In this document: positions 33,995 to 42,625 of the stretch, one piece after another | How positions within the stretch are numbered: position 1 is the first letter of the stretch | Layout: every line of letters starts with the position of its first letter | Source: Clostridia bacterium | GTDB lineage: Bacteria; Bacillota; Clostridia; Oscillospirales; Acutalibacteraceae | Length of the DNA: 64,000 nucleotides | Reading direction: 5' to 3' | Assembly: GCA_017399175.1 (NCBI GenBank) | Contig: JAFQEE010000004.1 | Coordinates: forward strand, 1-64,000 | Translations under genes and position numbers: made by a program | Notes under the pieces: model-generated | Seen by the model: only the letters and a program-made list of their open reading frames with translations | The model's database searches: none | What the model was told of the DNA's origin: nothing

Positions 33995-35502
33995 TAATGT
34001 TCAACCCAATCTCTTGAACGCTCAACCGCACGAAGCCATCCGCGATATCTCTTTTCGCGTTTTTCCAAATCCATTTTAGGCTCAAACACTCTGTCAACCT
34101 CACGAATCTGCTCAATTTCTTCCATGTTCTTCCAGAAGCCTACTGCAAGACCTGAAAGATAAGCAGCACCGATAGCAGTTGTTTCAACCATTTTTGGTCT
34201 GTTGACATTTGTTCTAATCATATCAGCCTGAATCTGCATCATAATGTTGCTTACTGACGCACCACCGTCAACACGAAGTTCAGAAAGCTCGATGTCAGAA
34301 TCCTGCTTCATAGCCTCAAGCAAGTCTGTCATCTGGTATGCAATTGCTTCAAGAACACTTCGACAGATATGAGCATCATTTGCCCCTCTGGTAAGACCGA
34401 CAATTGTACCACGAGCATACATATCCCAATATGGTGCACCAAGTCCTGTAAATGCAGGTACAAAATAAACACCGTTTGAATTAGGAACACTTTCTGCAAG
34501 CACATCACAACGCTGTGCAGACGGAATAAGATGCAAGTCATCACGAAGCCATTTTATAACTGAACCCGCATTAAATGCAGAACCCTCAATAGCATAAGTA
34601 ACCTTGTCACCAAGACCCCAAGCAACACCTGTAACAAGGTTGTTCTTTGATTCAACTCGTTTGTCGCCTGTATTCATCAAAAGGAAACAACCTGTACCGT
34701 AAGTATTCTTTGCCTGACCTTTCTTAAAGCATCCCTGACCGAAAAGTGCAGCCGGCTGGTCACCGATTGCACCTGAAATAGGCACACCTGCCAACTCCTC
34801 AATACCCATAACACTCTTTGCAACAGTACCGTAAACCTTGCTTGACGGTTCACATTTTGGAAGCATAGACATAGGAATATCGAGTTTTTCGCAAAGATAT
34901 TCGTCCCAGCAAAGTTTGTCAACATCAAAAAGCATTGTTCTTGATGCATTTGAATAGTCAGTTATATGTACAGCACCGCCTGTAAGATTCCAGATAAGCC
35001 AAGTTTCAATAGTGCCGAAAAGAAGTTGACCTCTTTCTGCCAATTCCCTTGCGCCCTCAACATTGTCAAGAATCCACTTAATTTTTGTTGCGGAGAAATA
35101 AGCATCCACAACAAGACCTGTATGGTCTGTAATATATTTAGTCAATTCTTCATCAGCCTTGATTTTTTCGCATAAATCAGCAGTTCGTCTGCATTGCCAT
35201 ACGATTGCGTTATAAACAGGTTTTCCTGTTGACTTATCCCATACAACAGTTGTTTCGCGCTGATTTGTAATGCCGATTGAAGCAATATCCTCTGCTGTTG
35301 CTTTACTTTCAGCCATTACTTCCATAACCGACTGCAACTGTGAAAAAAGGATTTCCATAGGATTGTGTTCAACCCAGCCTGTATGAGGATAAATCTGACT
35401 GAACTCGTGCTGAGCCTTATAACAGATATTACCCTGTTTGTCAAAAAGAATTGCACGAGAACTTGTTGTTCCCTGGTCAAGAGCAAGTACATATTTTTTC
35501 AT
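33994..35502 (-). CDS. glpK: Glycerol kinase
   Basis: A 502-residue FGGY-family kinase making glycerol 3-phosphate with ATP. Seen: [13 protein letters not shown] (phosphate loop), [43 protein letters not shown] and [12 protein letters not shown]. Full length. No glycerol facilitator or GlpD lies nearby. The stop codon is shared with the start of the small downstream gene. Confidence 0.97.
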   Translation of the reverse strand: MKKYVLALDQGTTSSRAILFDKQGNICYKAQHEFSQIYPHTGWVEHNPMEILFSQLQSVMEVMAESKATAEDIASIGITNQRETTVVWDKSTGKPVYNAIVWQCRRTADLCEKIKADEELTKYITDHTGLVVDAYFSATKIKWILDNVEGARELAERGQLLFGTIETWLIWNLTGGAVHITDYSNASRTMLFDVDKLCWDEYLCEKLDIPMSMLPKCEPSSKVYGTVAKSVMGIEELAGVPISGAIGDQPAALFGQGCFKKGQAKNTYGTGCFLLMNTGDKRVESKNNLVTGVAWGLGDKVTYAIEGSAFNAGSVIKWLRDDLHLIPSAQRCDVLAESVPNSNGVYFVPAFTGLGAPYWDMYARGTIVGLTRGANDAHICRSVLEAIAYQMTDLLEAMKQDSDIELSELRVDGGASVSNIMMQIQADMIRTNVNRPKMVETTAIGAAYLSGLAVGFWKNMEEIEQIREVDRVFEPKMDLEKREKRYRGWLRAVERSRDWVEH

Positions 35503-35529
35503 TTGTATAACACCTCAATTTTTATATAA

Positions 35530-37128
35530 TTAATTTTCCCTTTTTGTAAATTCTTCTTTAATCTTTTCTGCTTCTTTTTCTGCCTTTTTATCATCAATCA
35601 GGTTGTGTAATCCTTCCCAATGGAATACACGACGCTTAAACCAGAGTGATGATGCGTGTTTATATATAAATGACGGACACGCCTTTTTGAGTGGTGCATA
35701 GCCAACTTTATACGCATCAAGCAGTTTGCAATAATCAACTGACTTGTGCATAAATGTTGCAAAAGATGAACATCCCTTTTCAGCCCACGCATTTTCAGCC
35801 ATTGCACCAAGACGAGGGAAAGTAAGAAACTCAAGTCGTTTCATATTTGGAACATATTCAGTCCACATCTGTGCTTCAATCCCCATTGTTTCGCTGTCAT
35901 CATCTGTCAACGCACCGTCGTCATCACAAACCATTTTTAATGTATTCCAGCCATAAGGAAAATCGAAATAATACGGATAACAGCAAGTATTTATCATCTT
36001 TCGTCCGCGTTTTATCTCGTTTTTTATTAACTCCTTGTCGTTACCCATTCCGCAGACATCCCACGCAATATCTGTGTTTAGAATATCTGCATTTTTATTT
36101 TCATCATAATTCCACATTATTGACGAATAGCCCTTTGATTTAAGATAATCATCAACCTTGTTCATAAAGAACATCTGTAAGGCATCTTCATCTTTAAGAT
36201 TATTATCCTTAATAACCTTTTGACAATGAGGACAGTTTTTCCATCGCATTTTTACTGCCTCGTCACCACCGATATGAATGACCTTGTCAGGAAAAAGTTC
36301 TATCAGTTCATCAAGTACATCATAAACAAATTTATATGTGCTTTCTTTACCCGCACAAAGTATATCGTGCTTAACACCCCAATGAGTAGCAACTTCCATT
36401 TTTCTGTCAAGGCAGGAAAGCTTAGGATAACAGGAAATCGCAGCCACACTATGTCCTGGAATATCAAATTCAGGAATTACCTTTATAAATCTGTCGTGAC
36501 AATATGCGACAATTTCCTTTACATCCTCTTGTGTATAATATCCACCGTGAGGCTTGTTATTGAAATTGGTATGACTTCTTTTTGAGCCTTTTTCAGTAAG
36601 CAACGGATATTTCTTTATTTCAATTCGCCAACCCTGGTCCTCTGTTAAATGCCAATGCAACACATTAAGTTTATGCAAAGCCATAAGGTCAATAATTCTT
36701 TTTATTTCGTCAACTGTATAAAAATAACGTCCGCAGTCAAGCATAAGGCCACGATATGAAAACCTTGGTGAATCTGTAATTTCAACATACGGAATTTTTC
36801 CTTCTGTCTGCAACAACATTTGTTTAAGTGTCTGCAGTCCGTAGAAAAGTCCTGCTTCTGTCTTTGCTTTTATGAAAACACGACGATTTTCGCATTTAAC
36901 AGAATAACCTTCATCACTTTCAATGGACTCATCAAGAGTGAGAATAATGCTTCTTTCTTCAAATGTATCCTCGTGAACATAAACTTTTTTATTGAGAGTT
37001 TTTCTCACAAACGAAATGAACTCGTCAACAAAAGGATACGGTGAAATGGTTGTTCCCGTATGCATGGTGAAACCTTTTTTATCACGATTTACAAGAATAC
37101 TTGTAGGTTGAGGAATAATATTGAACAT
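35530..37128 (-). CDS. GH20 beta-N-acetylhexosaminidase
   Basis: A 532-residue glycoside hydrolase family 20 enzyme without a signal peptide, so intracellular. A small N-terminal alpha/beta domain precedes the TIM barrel. The barrel has MLDCGRYFYTVDEIKRIID, HWHLTEDQGWRIEI, EFDIPGHS and the catalytic pair HIGGDEAVK (Asp-Glu). It releases N-acetylhexosamine from non-reducing ends, probably from imported chito- or glycan oligosaccharides. The ATG at 37128 is preceded by GGGG; a TTG five codons earlier is an alternative start. Confidence 0.93.
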   Translation of the reverse strand: MFNIIPQPTSILVNRDKKGFTMHTGTTISPYPFVDEFISFVRKTLNKKVYVHEDTFEERSIILTLDESIESDEGYSVKCENRRVFIKAKTEAGLFYGLQTLKQMLLQTEGKIPYVEITDSPRFSYRGLMLDCGRYFYTVDEIKRIIDLMALHKLNVLHWHLTEDQGWRIEIKKYPLLTEKGSKRSHTNFNNKPHGGYYTQEDVKEIVAYCHDRFIKVIPEFDIPGHSVAAISCYPKLSCLDRKMEVATHWGVKHDILCAGKESTYKFVYDVLDELIELFPDKVIHIGGDEAVKMRWKNCPHCQKVIKDNNLKDEDALQMFFMNKVDDYLKSKGYSSIMWNYDENKNADILNTDIAWDVCGMGNDKELIKNEIKRGRKMINTCCYPYYFDFPYGWNTLKMVCDDDGALTDDDSETMGIEAQMWTEYVPNMKRLEFLTFPRLGAMAENAWAEKGCSSFATFMHKSVDYCKLLDAYKVGYAPLKKACPSFIYKHASSLWFKRRVFHWEGLHNLIDDKKAEKEAEKIKEEFTKREN

Positions 37129-37224
37129 TTTCTTTTGCCCCAATCATAATCAGGTTAAATTTATACATTTCTATTCTATCATAAAATCTTTTTAACTACA
37201 ACAAAAATAGTGTAGATTTTCCTC

Positions 37225-37253
37225 TTGAAATTATTGTATTTATATAGTATAAT
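37225..37253 (+). promoter_or_regulatory. Promoter of SRP RNA
   Basis: TTGAAA (37225-37230), 17-bp spacer, TATAAT (37248-37253), placing the RNA start near 37260. Confidence 0.85.
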
Positions 37254-37267
37254 GACTTGACTAAATA

Positions 37268-37415
37268 AATTTGCCTTAATTCAGTCGTGTGCCGTGTGGG
37301 TCCTGTGCGGCGAGGCGCTGTGAATCATGTCAGGCGGGGAACCGAGCAGCATTAAGCGGTTTGCATCGGGCGCCACAGTCTGCCTGCACGACACATGACT
37401 GAGTTAAGGCATTTT
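37268..37415 (+). ncRNA. ffs: Signal recognition particle RNA
   Basis: The conserved SRP core is visible: GTCAGG ... GGAACCGAGCAGCA ... TAAGC (helix 8, Ffh-binding), nested in a long stem. The outer arms TGCCTTAA and TTAAGGCA (37272-37279 and 37404-37411) close the molecule, with ATTTTTAA as the terminating tail. At ~145 nt and with no Alu-like extension visible, it is close to the small bacterial SRP class. It sits directly before dnaX, the usual Firmicutes order. Confidence 0.92.
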
Positions 37416-37482
37416 TAATATAGAGTACCCACTGATTGGGATTGTGATACAATTCAGATTAATTTTTATAGGAGGTTGACTT

Positions 37483-39117
37483 ATGTATCGTGCTTTTTAC
37501 AGAAAATACCGTCCGTCAACATTTACCGATGTTGTTGGTCAGGAGCATATTACAAAAACACTTGAAAATGCTGTGAAAACAGGCAAGACAAGTCACGCTT
37601 ATCTTTTTACAGGTTCTCGCGGAACAGGTAAAACCTCCTGTGCAAAAATCCTTGCAAAAGCAGTTAACTGTATCAATCCCGACAACGGAAATCCGTGTAA
37701 TGAATGTGAAATCTGTAAAGGTATTGACTCCGGTGCCATTCTTGATATTATCGAAATCGACGCAGCCTCAAACAACGGTGTTGACAATATCCGTGATTTA
37801 AGGGAAGAGGCTAACTTTACACCTGCCAATGCAAAATACAGAGTTTATATCATTGACGAAGTTCATATGCTTTCAATCGGTGCATTCAATGCTCTTCTTA
37901 AAACACTTGAGGAGCCACCTGCACACGTTATTTTTATATTAGCAACAACTGAAGTTCACAAATTACCGTCAACTATTCTTTCCCGTTGTCAGCGATTTGA
38001 TTTCAAACGCATTCCACCTGAAGCAATTGCCGAAAGACTTAAAGAGGTTGCAGAAAAGGAAAATCTTCAGCTTTCCGACGACGGTGCGATGCTCATAGCA
38101 CGAATTGCCGACGGTGCGATGCGAGATGCACTTTCTCTCCTTGACCGTTGTTCATCTTACGAAGGCGTTATTGATTCTGCTGCCGTTGCAAACAGCGCAG
38201 GTCTTGCAGGACGCGAACATATTTTTGAGCTTTGCAACTGTATTATCGAAAAGGATGCAGCAAAGGCATTGGAGGTTGTGAACAAGCTCTATAACGATTC
38301 CTGCGATATGGAAAGACTTATAACAGAGCTTACAAGCCATTTCAGAAATCTTATGGTTTCAAAGGCTGTTAAAAATTTCGAAGATATGATTATCTGTTCA
38401 CAAGGTGAAATCGAAATTATCCGTCAACAGAGTGCAAAAACAACTCTTGCAACAATTATGTCTTGTATCGACATTCTCACAGCATCTGCTTCGACTATGA
38501 AACAGGGTGCAAATCGCAGAACAAGTGCAGAGCTCTGTATCATAAGACTTTGCACACCTGCTCTTGACAGCGATATGAACGCTGTTCTTCGCAGACTCAG
38601 CGAGCTTGAAAGTATGGTTGCATCAGGCAATATTACAGTAAAAGCAGAAAAACCTGCACCTGTAAAGGCTGAAACTCCACCTGTTAAACAGGAAGAAACA
38701 CCTGTTCAGGTGCAAAATGAACCAATAGACGATGAACCACCACTTCCAGAGCCACCTCCTGCACCGCAGGAAGAAAAGGTTGTTCCGCAAAATATGGGAA
38801 CAGTACCTTTCGATAAGTGGCCTGAAGTTCTCGACAAGGTTTTCTCACAGGACAAGAGCCTTATTGCAATGCTTACAGGTTCATCGGCATTTATCCATCA
38901 GGGTAAATATCTCTTAATCAAAGGCTCACCTGTCCTTGAAATGTATCTTAAAACAGGTGATTATTCAAAAACCATAAAAGAAGCCGTTACACAGATAACC
39001 GGCAAATCATATACTCTTGCTGTTTATAACAACAAGCAGGAACAAGCACCAAAAAATCCACTTTCTGACCTTGTGTCAAAAGCGAGAAATCTTGGTGTGA
39101 AAATTGAGGAGGAATAA
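37483..39117 (+). CDS. dnaX: DNA polymerase III subunits gamma/tau
   Basis: A 544-residue clamp-loader ATPase. Walker A GSRGTGKTS (about 44-52), a zinc module with C...CNECEIC, Walker B IIDEVHML and the SRC motif (LSRCQRFDF) lie in the AAA+ region (1-370). A Pro/Glu-rich linker (about 385-430) and a tau-like C-terminal domain follow. It loads the beta clamp and couples polymerase to helicase. GGAGG precedes the ATG. It is followed 3 bp later by ybaB and then recR. Confidence 0.97.
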   Translation: MYRAFYRKYRPSTFTDVVGQEHITKTLENAVKTGKTSHAYLFTGSRGTGKTSCAKILAKAVNCINPDNGNPCNECEICKGIDSGAILDIIEIDAASNNGVDNIRDLREEANFTPANAKYRVYIIDEVHMLSIGAFNALLKTLEEPPAHVIFILATTEVHKLPSTILSRCQRFDFKRIPPEAIAERLKEVAEKENLQLSDDGAMLIARIADGAMRDALSLLDRCSSYEGVIDSAAVANSAGLAGREHIFELCNCIIEKDAAKALEVVNKLYNDSCDMERLITELTSHFRNLMVSKAVKNFEDMIICSQGEIEIIRQQSAKTTLATIMSCIDILTASASTMKQGANRRTSAELCIIRLCTPALDSDMNAVLRRLSELESMVASGNITVKAEKPAPVKAETPPVKQEETPVQVQNEPIDDEPPLPEPPPAPQEEKVVPQNMGTVPFDKWPEVLDKVFSQDKSLIAMLTGSSAFIHQGKYLLIKGSPVLEMYLKTGDYSKTIKEAVTQITGKSYTLAVYNNKQEQAPKNPLSDLVSKARNLGVKIEEE

Positions 39118-39120
39118 AAA

Positions 39121-39456
39121 ATGAAAGCAAGAATACCAAATCAGGGCGGTCAGGCAAATATGATGAAACGCATTCAGCAGATGCAGGAGGATATGGCTCG
39201 TGTTCAGCAGGAATGTGAAGAAGCAGAATACAACGCATCTGCAGGTGGCGGAGCAGTTGATGTTACAGTAAACGGTAAGCATCAGCTCGTTTCAGTTAAG
39301 ATTCAGCCTGATGTTGTTGACCCTGAAGATGTTGAAATGCTCGAAGATTTACTTATTGCCGCTGTTAACGAAGCAATGAGAAAGGCTGACGAAACAGCAG
39401 AAAGAGAAATGGGCAAAATCACAGGCGGAATGAACATTCCGGGACTTGGATTCTAA
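39121..39456 (+). CDS. YbaB/EbfC-family nucleoid-associated protein
   Basis: A 111-residue DNA-binding protein. A Met/Gln-rich coiled helix (MMKRIQQMQEDMARVQQ) leads into AGGGAVDVTVNGKHQLVSVKI, then a second helix and a Gly-rich GGMNIPGLGF tail. It lies between dnaX and recR, the family's classic position. GGAGG of its ribosome site overlaps the dnaX end. Confidence 0.95.
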   Translation: MKARIPNQGGQANMMKRIQQMQEDMARVQQECEEAEYNASAGGGAVDVTVNGKHQLVSVKIQPDVVDPEDVEMLEDLLIAAVNEAMRKADETAEREMGKITGGMNIPGLGF

Positions 39457-39478
39457 TTGATATATCGGAGTACTATTT

Positions 39479-40072
39479 ATGGCAATTTTATCACTTGAAA
39501 AATTGATAGAAGAATTTCGCAAAATGCCCTCTGTCGGTGTGAAATCGGCGGAGCGTATGGCGTATTATATTCTCGGTCTTGATGACGAGGGTACAAAAAA
39601 CCTTGTGGATGCCATAAACAATGCTCATACAAATATTCACACTTGCTCTGTATGTCATAATCTTACAGAAGACGAAAAATGCAGTATCTGTAATAACCCA
39701 AAACGCGACCCGTCTGTAATTTGTGTTGTTGAAAATCCGCGTGATGTGACTGCTTTTGAGCGTACTCACGAATTCAAGGGAGTTTATCACGTTTTACACG
39801 GTGTAATTTCCCCTATGAACAACATAGGTCCTGACAATATCCGTATCAAGGAATTGATTCAGCGTATGGCGGATGACTCGGTAAATGAGGTTATTATGGC
39901 TACAAATGCGACTACCGAAGGCGAAGCAACAGCTATGTATATTGCAAGACTTTTAAAACCGATGGGAATTCAGGTTAGCCGTCTTGCATATGGTATCCCT
40001 GTCGGTAGTGACCTTGAGTATGCGGACGAGATAACTCTCTCCCGAGCCCTCAAAGGCAGAAGCCTTTTATAA
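39479..40072 (+). CDS. recR: Recombination mediator RecR
   Basis: A 197-residue RecR, which works with RecF/RecO to load RecA at gaps. An N-terminal HhH (MPSVGVKSAERMAYYIL), a four-Cys zinc finger (CSVCHNLTEDEKCSIC) and a TOPRIM domain (VVENPRDVTAFERT, TNATTEGEATAMYIA) are all present. Normal length. It ends the dnaX-ybaB-recR operon. Confidence 0.97.
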   Translation: MAILSLEKLIEEFRKMPSVGVKSAERMAYYILGLDDEGTKNLVDAINNAHTNIHTCSVCHNLTEDEKCSICNNPKRDPSVICVVENPRDVTAFERTHEFKGVYHVLHGVISPMNNIGPDNIRIKELIQRMADDSVNEVIMATNATTEGEATAMYIARLLKPMGIQVSRLAYGIPVGSDLEYADEITLSRALKGRSLL

Positions 40073-40087
40073 CGCGTAGTGATATAA

Positions 40088-40191
40088 GCCTCCCTTGTTA
40101 AAGGGCGCGAGCGTCCGGTGGACGCTGGATTAGCGTTGTCTGAGCCGGTAGGCGAGTAATGAGGGGGACCACCGTAGGTGGTGGAGGGATT
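40088..40191. repeat. CTCCCTC-type repeat (divergent copy 3)
   Basis: CCTCCCTTGTTAAAGGG... and ...GGTGGTGGAGGG form outer arms, with GCGTCC/GGACGC and AGCGTT inner stems. More diverged than the other copies. Confidence 0.55.
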
Positions 40192-40207
40192 CAACCACGC
40201 CTGCATT

Positions 40208-40292
40208 GTCATTCTGAGCATAGCGAAGAATCTCTATTATAATTGATGGAAAACCGACAGAGATTCTTCGTCGTTACACTCCTCAGAATGAC
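40208..40292. repeat. GTCATTCTGAG long inverted repeat (copy 5)
   Basis: Ends GTCATTCTGAG/CTCAGAATGAC, inner GAAGAATCTC/GAGATTCTTCG. It ends 16 bp before the smpB ribosome site. Confidence 0.85.
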
Positions 40293-40320
40293 TGTCAAAT
40301 ATAATAAAGGAGGAATAATT

Positions 40321-40788
40321 GTGGCAGAGAAAAATCAAAATACTACAATCGCACAAAATAAAAAAGCTCTCCATGATTATTTCGTCATCGAGAGTTATGA
40401 AGCAGGTATTGAACTTGTGGGTACAGAAGTAAAATCTTTGCGTCAGGGCAAATGTAATCTTAAAGATGCTTGGTGCAGTATCGTTGAGGGCGAACTTTTC
40501 GTCAACGGTATGCACATAAGCCCTTATGACCACGGCAATATTTTCAATCGTGACCCATTGAGAGTGCGAAAACTCTTAATGCATAAAAAAGAGATTATGC
40601 GACTTCTTGGTACAACAAAACAAGACGGTCTTACATTAATTCCATTATCTGTATATTTCAAAAAAGGACGAGCAAAAGTTCAGGTCGGTCTTTGTAAAGG
40701 TAAAAAACTTTACGATAAGCGTGATGTTGCCGCTAAAAAAGAGGCTCAACGAACAATCGAACGCTCAATAAAAGAACGATTAAGATAA
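40321..40788 (+). CDS. smpB: SsrA-binding protein SmpB
   Basis: A 155-residue SmpB. The GTG start at 40321 follows AAAGGAGG at ideal spacing; earlier in-frame ATGs lie in the repeat. Motifs: KALHDYFVIESYEAGIEL, GTEVKSLRQGKCNLKD, HISPYDHGN and the basic C-terminal tail KLYDKRDVAAKKEAQRTIERSIK. It delivers tmRNA to stalled ribosomes. The tmRNA gene lies ~420 bp downstream, separated by an inserted four-helix-bundle gene. Confidence 0.97.
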   Translation: MAEKNQNTTIAQNKKALHDYFVIESYEAGIELVGTEVKSLRQGKCNLKDAWCSIVEGELFVNGMHISPYDHGNIFNRDPLRVRKLLMHKKEIMRLLGTTKQDGLTLIPLSVYFKKGRAKVQVGLCKGKKLYDKRDVAAKKEAQRTIERSIKERLR

Positions 40789-40819
40789 TTCGCAATTCGT
40801 AATGCGTAATTCGGAATTA
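40786..40819. repeat. Left terminal inverted repeat of the four-helix-bundle unit
   Basis: 34 bp, with a perfect 20-bp core AATTCGTAATGCGTAATTCG (40794-40813). It pairs with 41167-41200 (30 of 34 positions). It begins at the smpB stop codon region. Confidence 0.85.
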
Positions 40820-40824
40820 AAACT

Positions 40825-41169
40825 ATGGAAAATATTATTGTTGAAAAAAGCAAGGCTTTTGCTTTGAGAATTATCAAATTATATAAATTTCTTGATACTA
40901 ATCATCATATCGGTGTTATTTCAACGCAGATTTTAAAAAGCGGAACAAGTATTGGTGCAAATGTTAGAGAAGCAATAAGAGCTCAAAGCAAACCGGATTT
41001 CTATGCTAAATTAAACATATCACTTAAAGAGGCAAGTGAAACCGAATATTGGCTTGAACTTCTTTATGAGAGTGATTATATTACAAAAGAACAATTCGAA
41101 AGCATTCACGGAGATTGTGAAGAATTGATAAAAATCCTAACTGCAATCACAAAAACTCAAAACAAATAA
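40825..41169 (+). CDS. Four-helix-bundle (S23/Avd-like) protein
   Basis: A 114-residue, mostly alpha-helical protein. The blocks KSKAFALRIIKLYKFL, SGTSIGANVREA and SEADFxxKL-like DFYAKLNISLKEASETEYWLELL match the four-helix-bundle family that includes 23S rRNA intervening-sequence S23 proteins and the Avd accessory protein of diversity-generating retroelements. No reverse transcriptase or variable repeat is nearby, so it is not a DGR. The gene lies entirely between perfect-core inverted repeats, wedged between smpB and ssrA. Its cellular role is unknown. There is no strong ribosome site, which may mean read-through expression from smpB. Confidence 0.85.
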   Translation: MENIIVEKSKAFALRIIKLYKFLDTNHHIGVISTQILKSGTSIGANVREAIRAQSKPDFYAKLNISLKEASETEYWLELLYESDYITKEQFESIHGDCEELIKILTAITKTQNK

Positions 41170-41200
41170 TTACGAATTACGCATTACGAATTCATAATTA
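41167..41200. repeat. Right terminal inverted repeat of the four-helix-bundle unit
   Basis: 34 bp, with CGAATTACGCATTACGAATT (41173-41192), the exact reverse complement of the left core. It overlaps the end of the gene's stop codon and finishes 8 bp before the tmRNA 5' end. Confidence 0.85.
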
Positions 41201-41207
41201 TATATCC

Positions 41208-41560
41208 GGGGATGAAAGGATTTCGACGGGGATTTTGAACTGCGATAAGCGAGCGGTGGAGTCTGACCACCATAAAACGGACGGTTTATTAAAAATAAAC
41301 GACAAAAACGAAAAAGTACTTCTTGCTGCTTAATTAGCGGCGAGCATTCCCCCGAGAGGACTGCGGCTCGGTACGGAGTGTCATTTAGCAGTAAATGTGA
41401 ACGGATAACCGCCTTGTAATCCGTCACACATAACAGGGCTACCGAAATGAATGCCTGTTTGTCGGCTGTCACGTAGGGAATTCCAGTAGATAAACTACGC
41501 TCGTAGAAAGTTTCAGGAATAGATTTTCGGACGCGAGTTCGACTCTCGCCATCTCCACCA
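41208..41560 (+). ncRNA. ssrA: Transfer-messenger RNA
   Basis: A 353-nt tmRNA. The 5' GGGGATG pairs with CATCTCC at the 3' end, followed by CCA. A TTCGACTCTCGCC T-arm lies near the 3' end. The tag reading frame (about 41295-41333) reads IleAsnAspLysAsnGluLysValLeuLeuAlaAla-stop. It rescues stalled ribosomes together with SmpB. The likely resume codon aligns with ATA rather than the usual GCN. Confidence 0.95.
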
Positions 41561-41568
41561 CAGAAAAA

Positions 41569-41588
41569 ACCACTTCTCAAGAAGTGGT
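41569..41588 (+). terminator. tmRNA terminator
   Basis: ACCACTTC-TCAA-GAAGTGGT followed by six T; eight bases beyond the CCA end. Confidence 0.9.
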
Positions 41589-41619
41589 TTTTTCAATTAA
41601 ATTTGCCATTTCGGGCAAG

Positions 41620-41766
41620 TGAAATAGCTTTGCTGTGAAATATTTACTTCGTAAATGTGAAATATTCGCTCACGCGAATGTGAGCAAATTTTACTTCACA
41701 TTTTGGCGTTAGTCAAAATATTTCAAAATCCATCAGGATTATTTCATATTGCACAGCAATATTTCA
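41620..41766. repeat. Cluster of variable hairpins joined by TGAAATA/TATTTCA
   Basis: TGAAATA units on the left alternate with short hairpins (TTTACTTCGTAAA, TTCGCTCACGCGAA) and mirror TATTTCA units on the right (AATCCATCAGGATT, TTGCACAGCAA). The cores stay constant while hairpin arms differ. No ORF. Confidence 0.65.
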
Positions 41767-41805
41767 TTAAATAAACACAAACCAAAAACGAACGAAATAA
41801 AAAAC

Positions 41806-41860
41806 TGATAAAAGAAAAGGAACCAAGGTTAGAAACAGTCTTGGTGCTTTTGTTGTTTAG
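41806..41860 (+). repeat. Terminator-like repeat, upstream copy
   Basis: TGATAAAAGAAAAGGAACCAAGG...CTTGGTGCTTTTGTTG, similar over ~50 bp to 45784-45835 downstream of the sugar transporter. The stem is short (ACCAAG/CTTGGT), so terminator function is weak here. Confidence 0.5.
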
Positions 41861-41951
41861 AGTGGCTGAGAAATTTAAGCCATGAATCTTTAATTTTGAC
41901 ACTTGAAGTACATATCGCAGATATATTATGATAATAAAGGAGATGATAACA

Positions 41952-42623
41952 ATGTATAAACTTCTCATTTGTGATGACGAAATAAAAATTCGTGAAACAC
42001 TTTACGATTATTTTACTGCCAAGGGCTATTCTGTTTCGTTAGCAGAAAACGGCAAAACAGGAGCAGAAAAAACAGAAGACGAGGATTTTGATTTGATTAT
42101 TCTTGATGTAATGATGCCTGTTATGGATGGGCTTACGGCTTGTAAGGCAATCAGAAAGCATACAGACACTCCTATTCTTTTCCTGTCAGCTTTAGGTGAA
42201 GAAGATGATGTTCTGAAAGGCTATAAATATGGTGCGGATGACTATATTATAAAGCCTTTTCCCCTTTCGGTGCTTAATGAAAAAATTGTGGCAATGATTA
42301 ACAGATATAAAGGCATAAATCGAAATAATCAACTTTCTTTAAGAGGCATAACTCTTGATTATGGCAGTAGAAAAGTTTTTTGCAACGAAAGAGAGGTTAT
42401 TTTAGCTGATAAAGATTTTCGTCTGCTTGCTCTTCTGATGGAAAACAAAGGGATTGTTTTATCAAGAGAAACTATTCTCTTTAAAATCTGGGGTTATGAC
42501 TTTGACGGTGATGAACGAGTTGTTGACACTCACATAAAACGACTTCGCAAATCTCTTGGTGACAAAGCAAGATGTATTACTACAATTATCGGAACAGGAT
42601 ATCGGTTTGAAAGGGATGATTAA
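41952..42623 (+). CDS. OmpR-family response regulator
   Basis: A 223-residue regulator. The receiver domain (about 1-115) has DDE near the N-terminus, phospho-acceptor Asp in DLIILDVMMPVMDG, Ser in FLSALGE and Lys in YIIKPF. A winged-helix output domain (about 125-223) includes DKDFRLLALLMENKG, ILFKIWG and VDTHIKRLRKSLG. AAAGGAG lies 9 nt before the ATG at 41952. The cognate kinase starts 2 bp after the stop. Confidence 0.95.
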   Translation: MYKLLICDDEIKIRETLYDYFTAKGYSVSLAENGKTGAEKTEDEDFDLIILDVMMPVMDGLTACKAIRKHTDTPILFLSALGEEDDVLKGYKYGADDYIIKPFPLSVLNEKIVAMINRYKGINRNNQLSLRGITLDYGSRKVFCNEREVILADKDFRLLALLMENKGIVLSRETILFKIWGYDFDGDERVVDTHIKRLRKSLGDKARCITTIIGTGYRFERDD

Positions 42624-42625
42624 AA

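Noticed and set aside
40786..41200. Diversity-generating retroelement (because of the Avd-like protein)
   Set aside because: No reverse transcriptase, template repeat or variable repeat is present in the window.
41170..41580. A 136-codon minus-strand open frame
   Set aside because: It lies across the tmRNA gene; the RNA's structure explains the sequence and there is no ribosome site.
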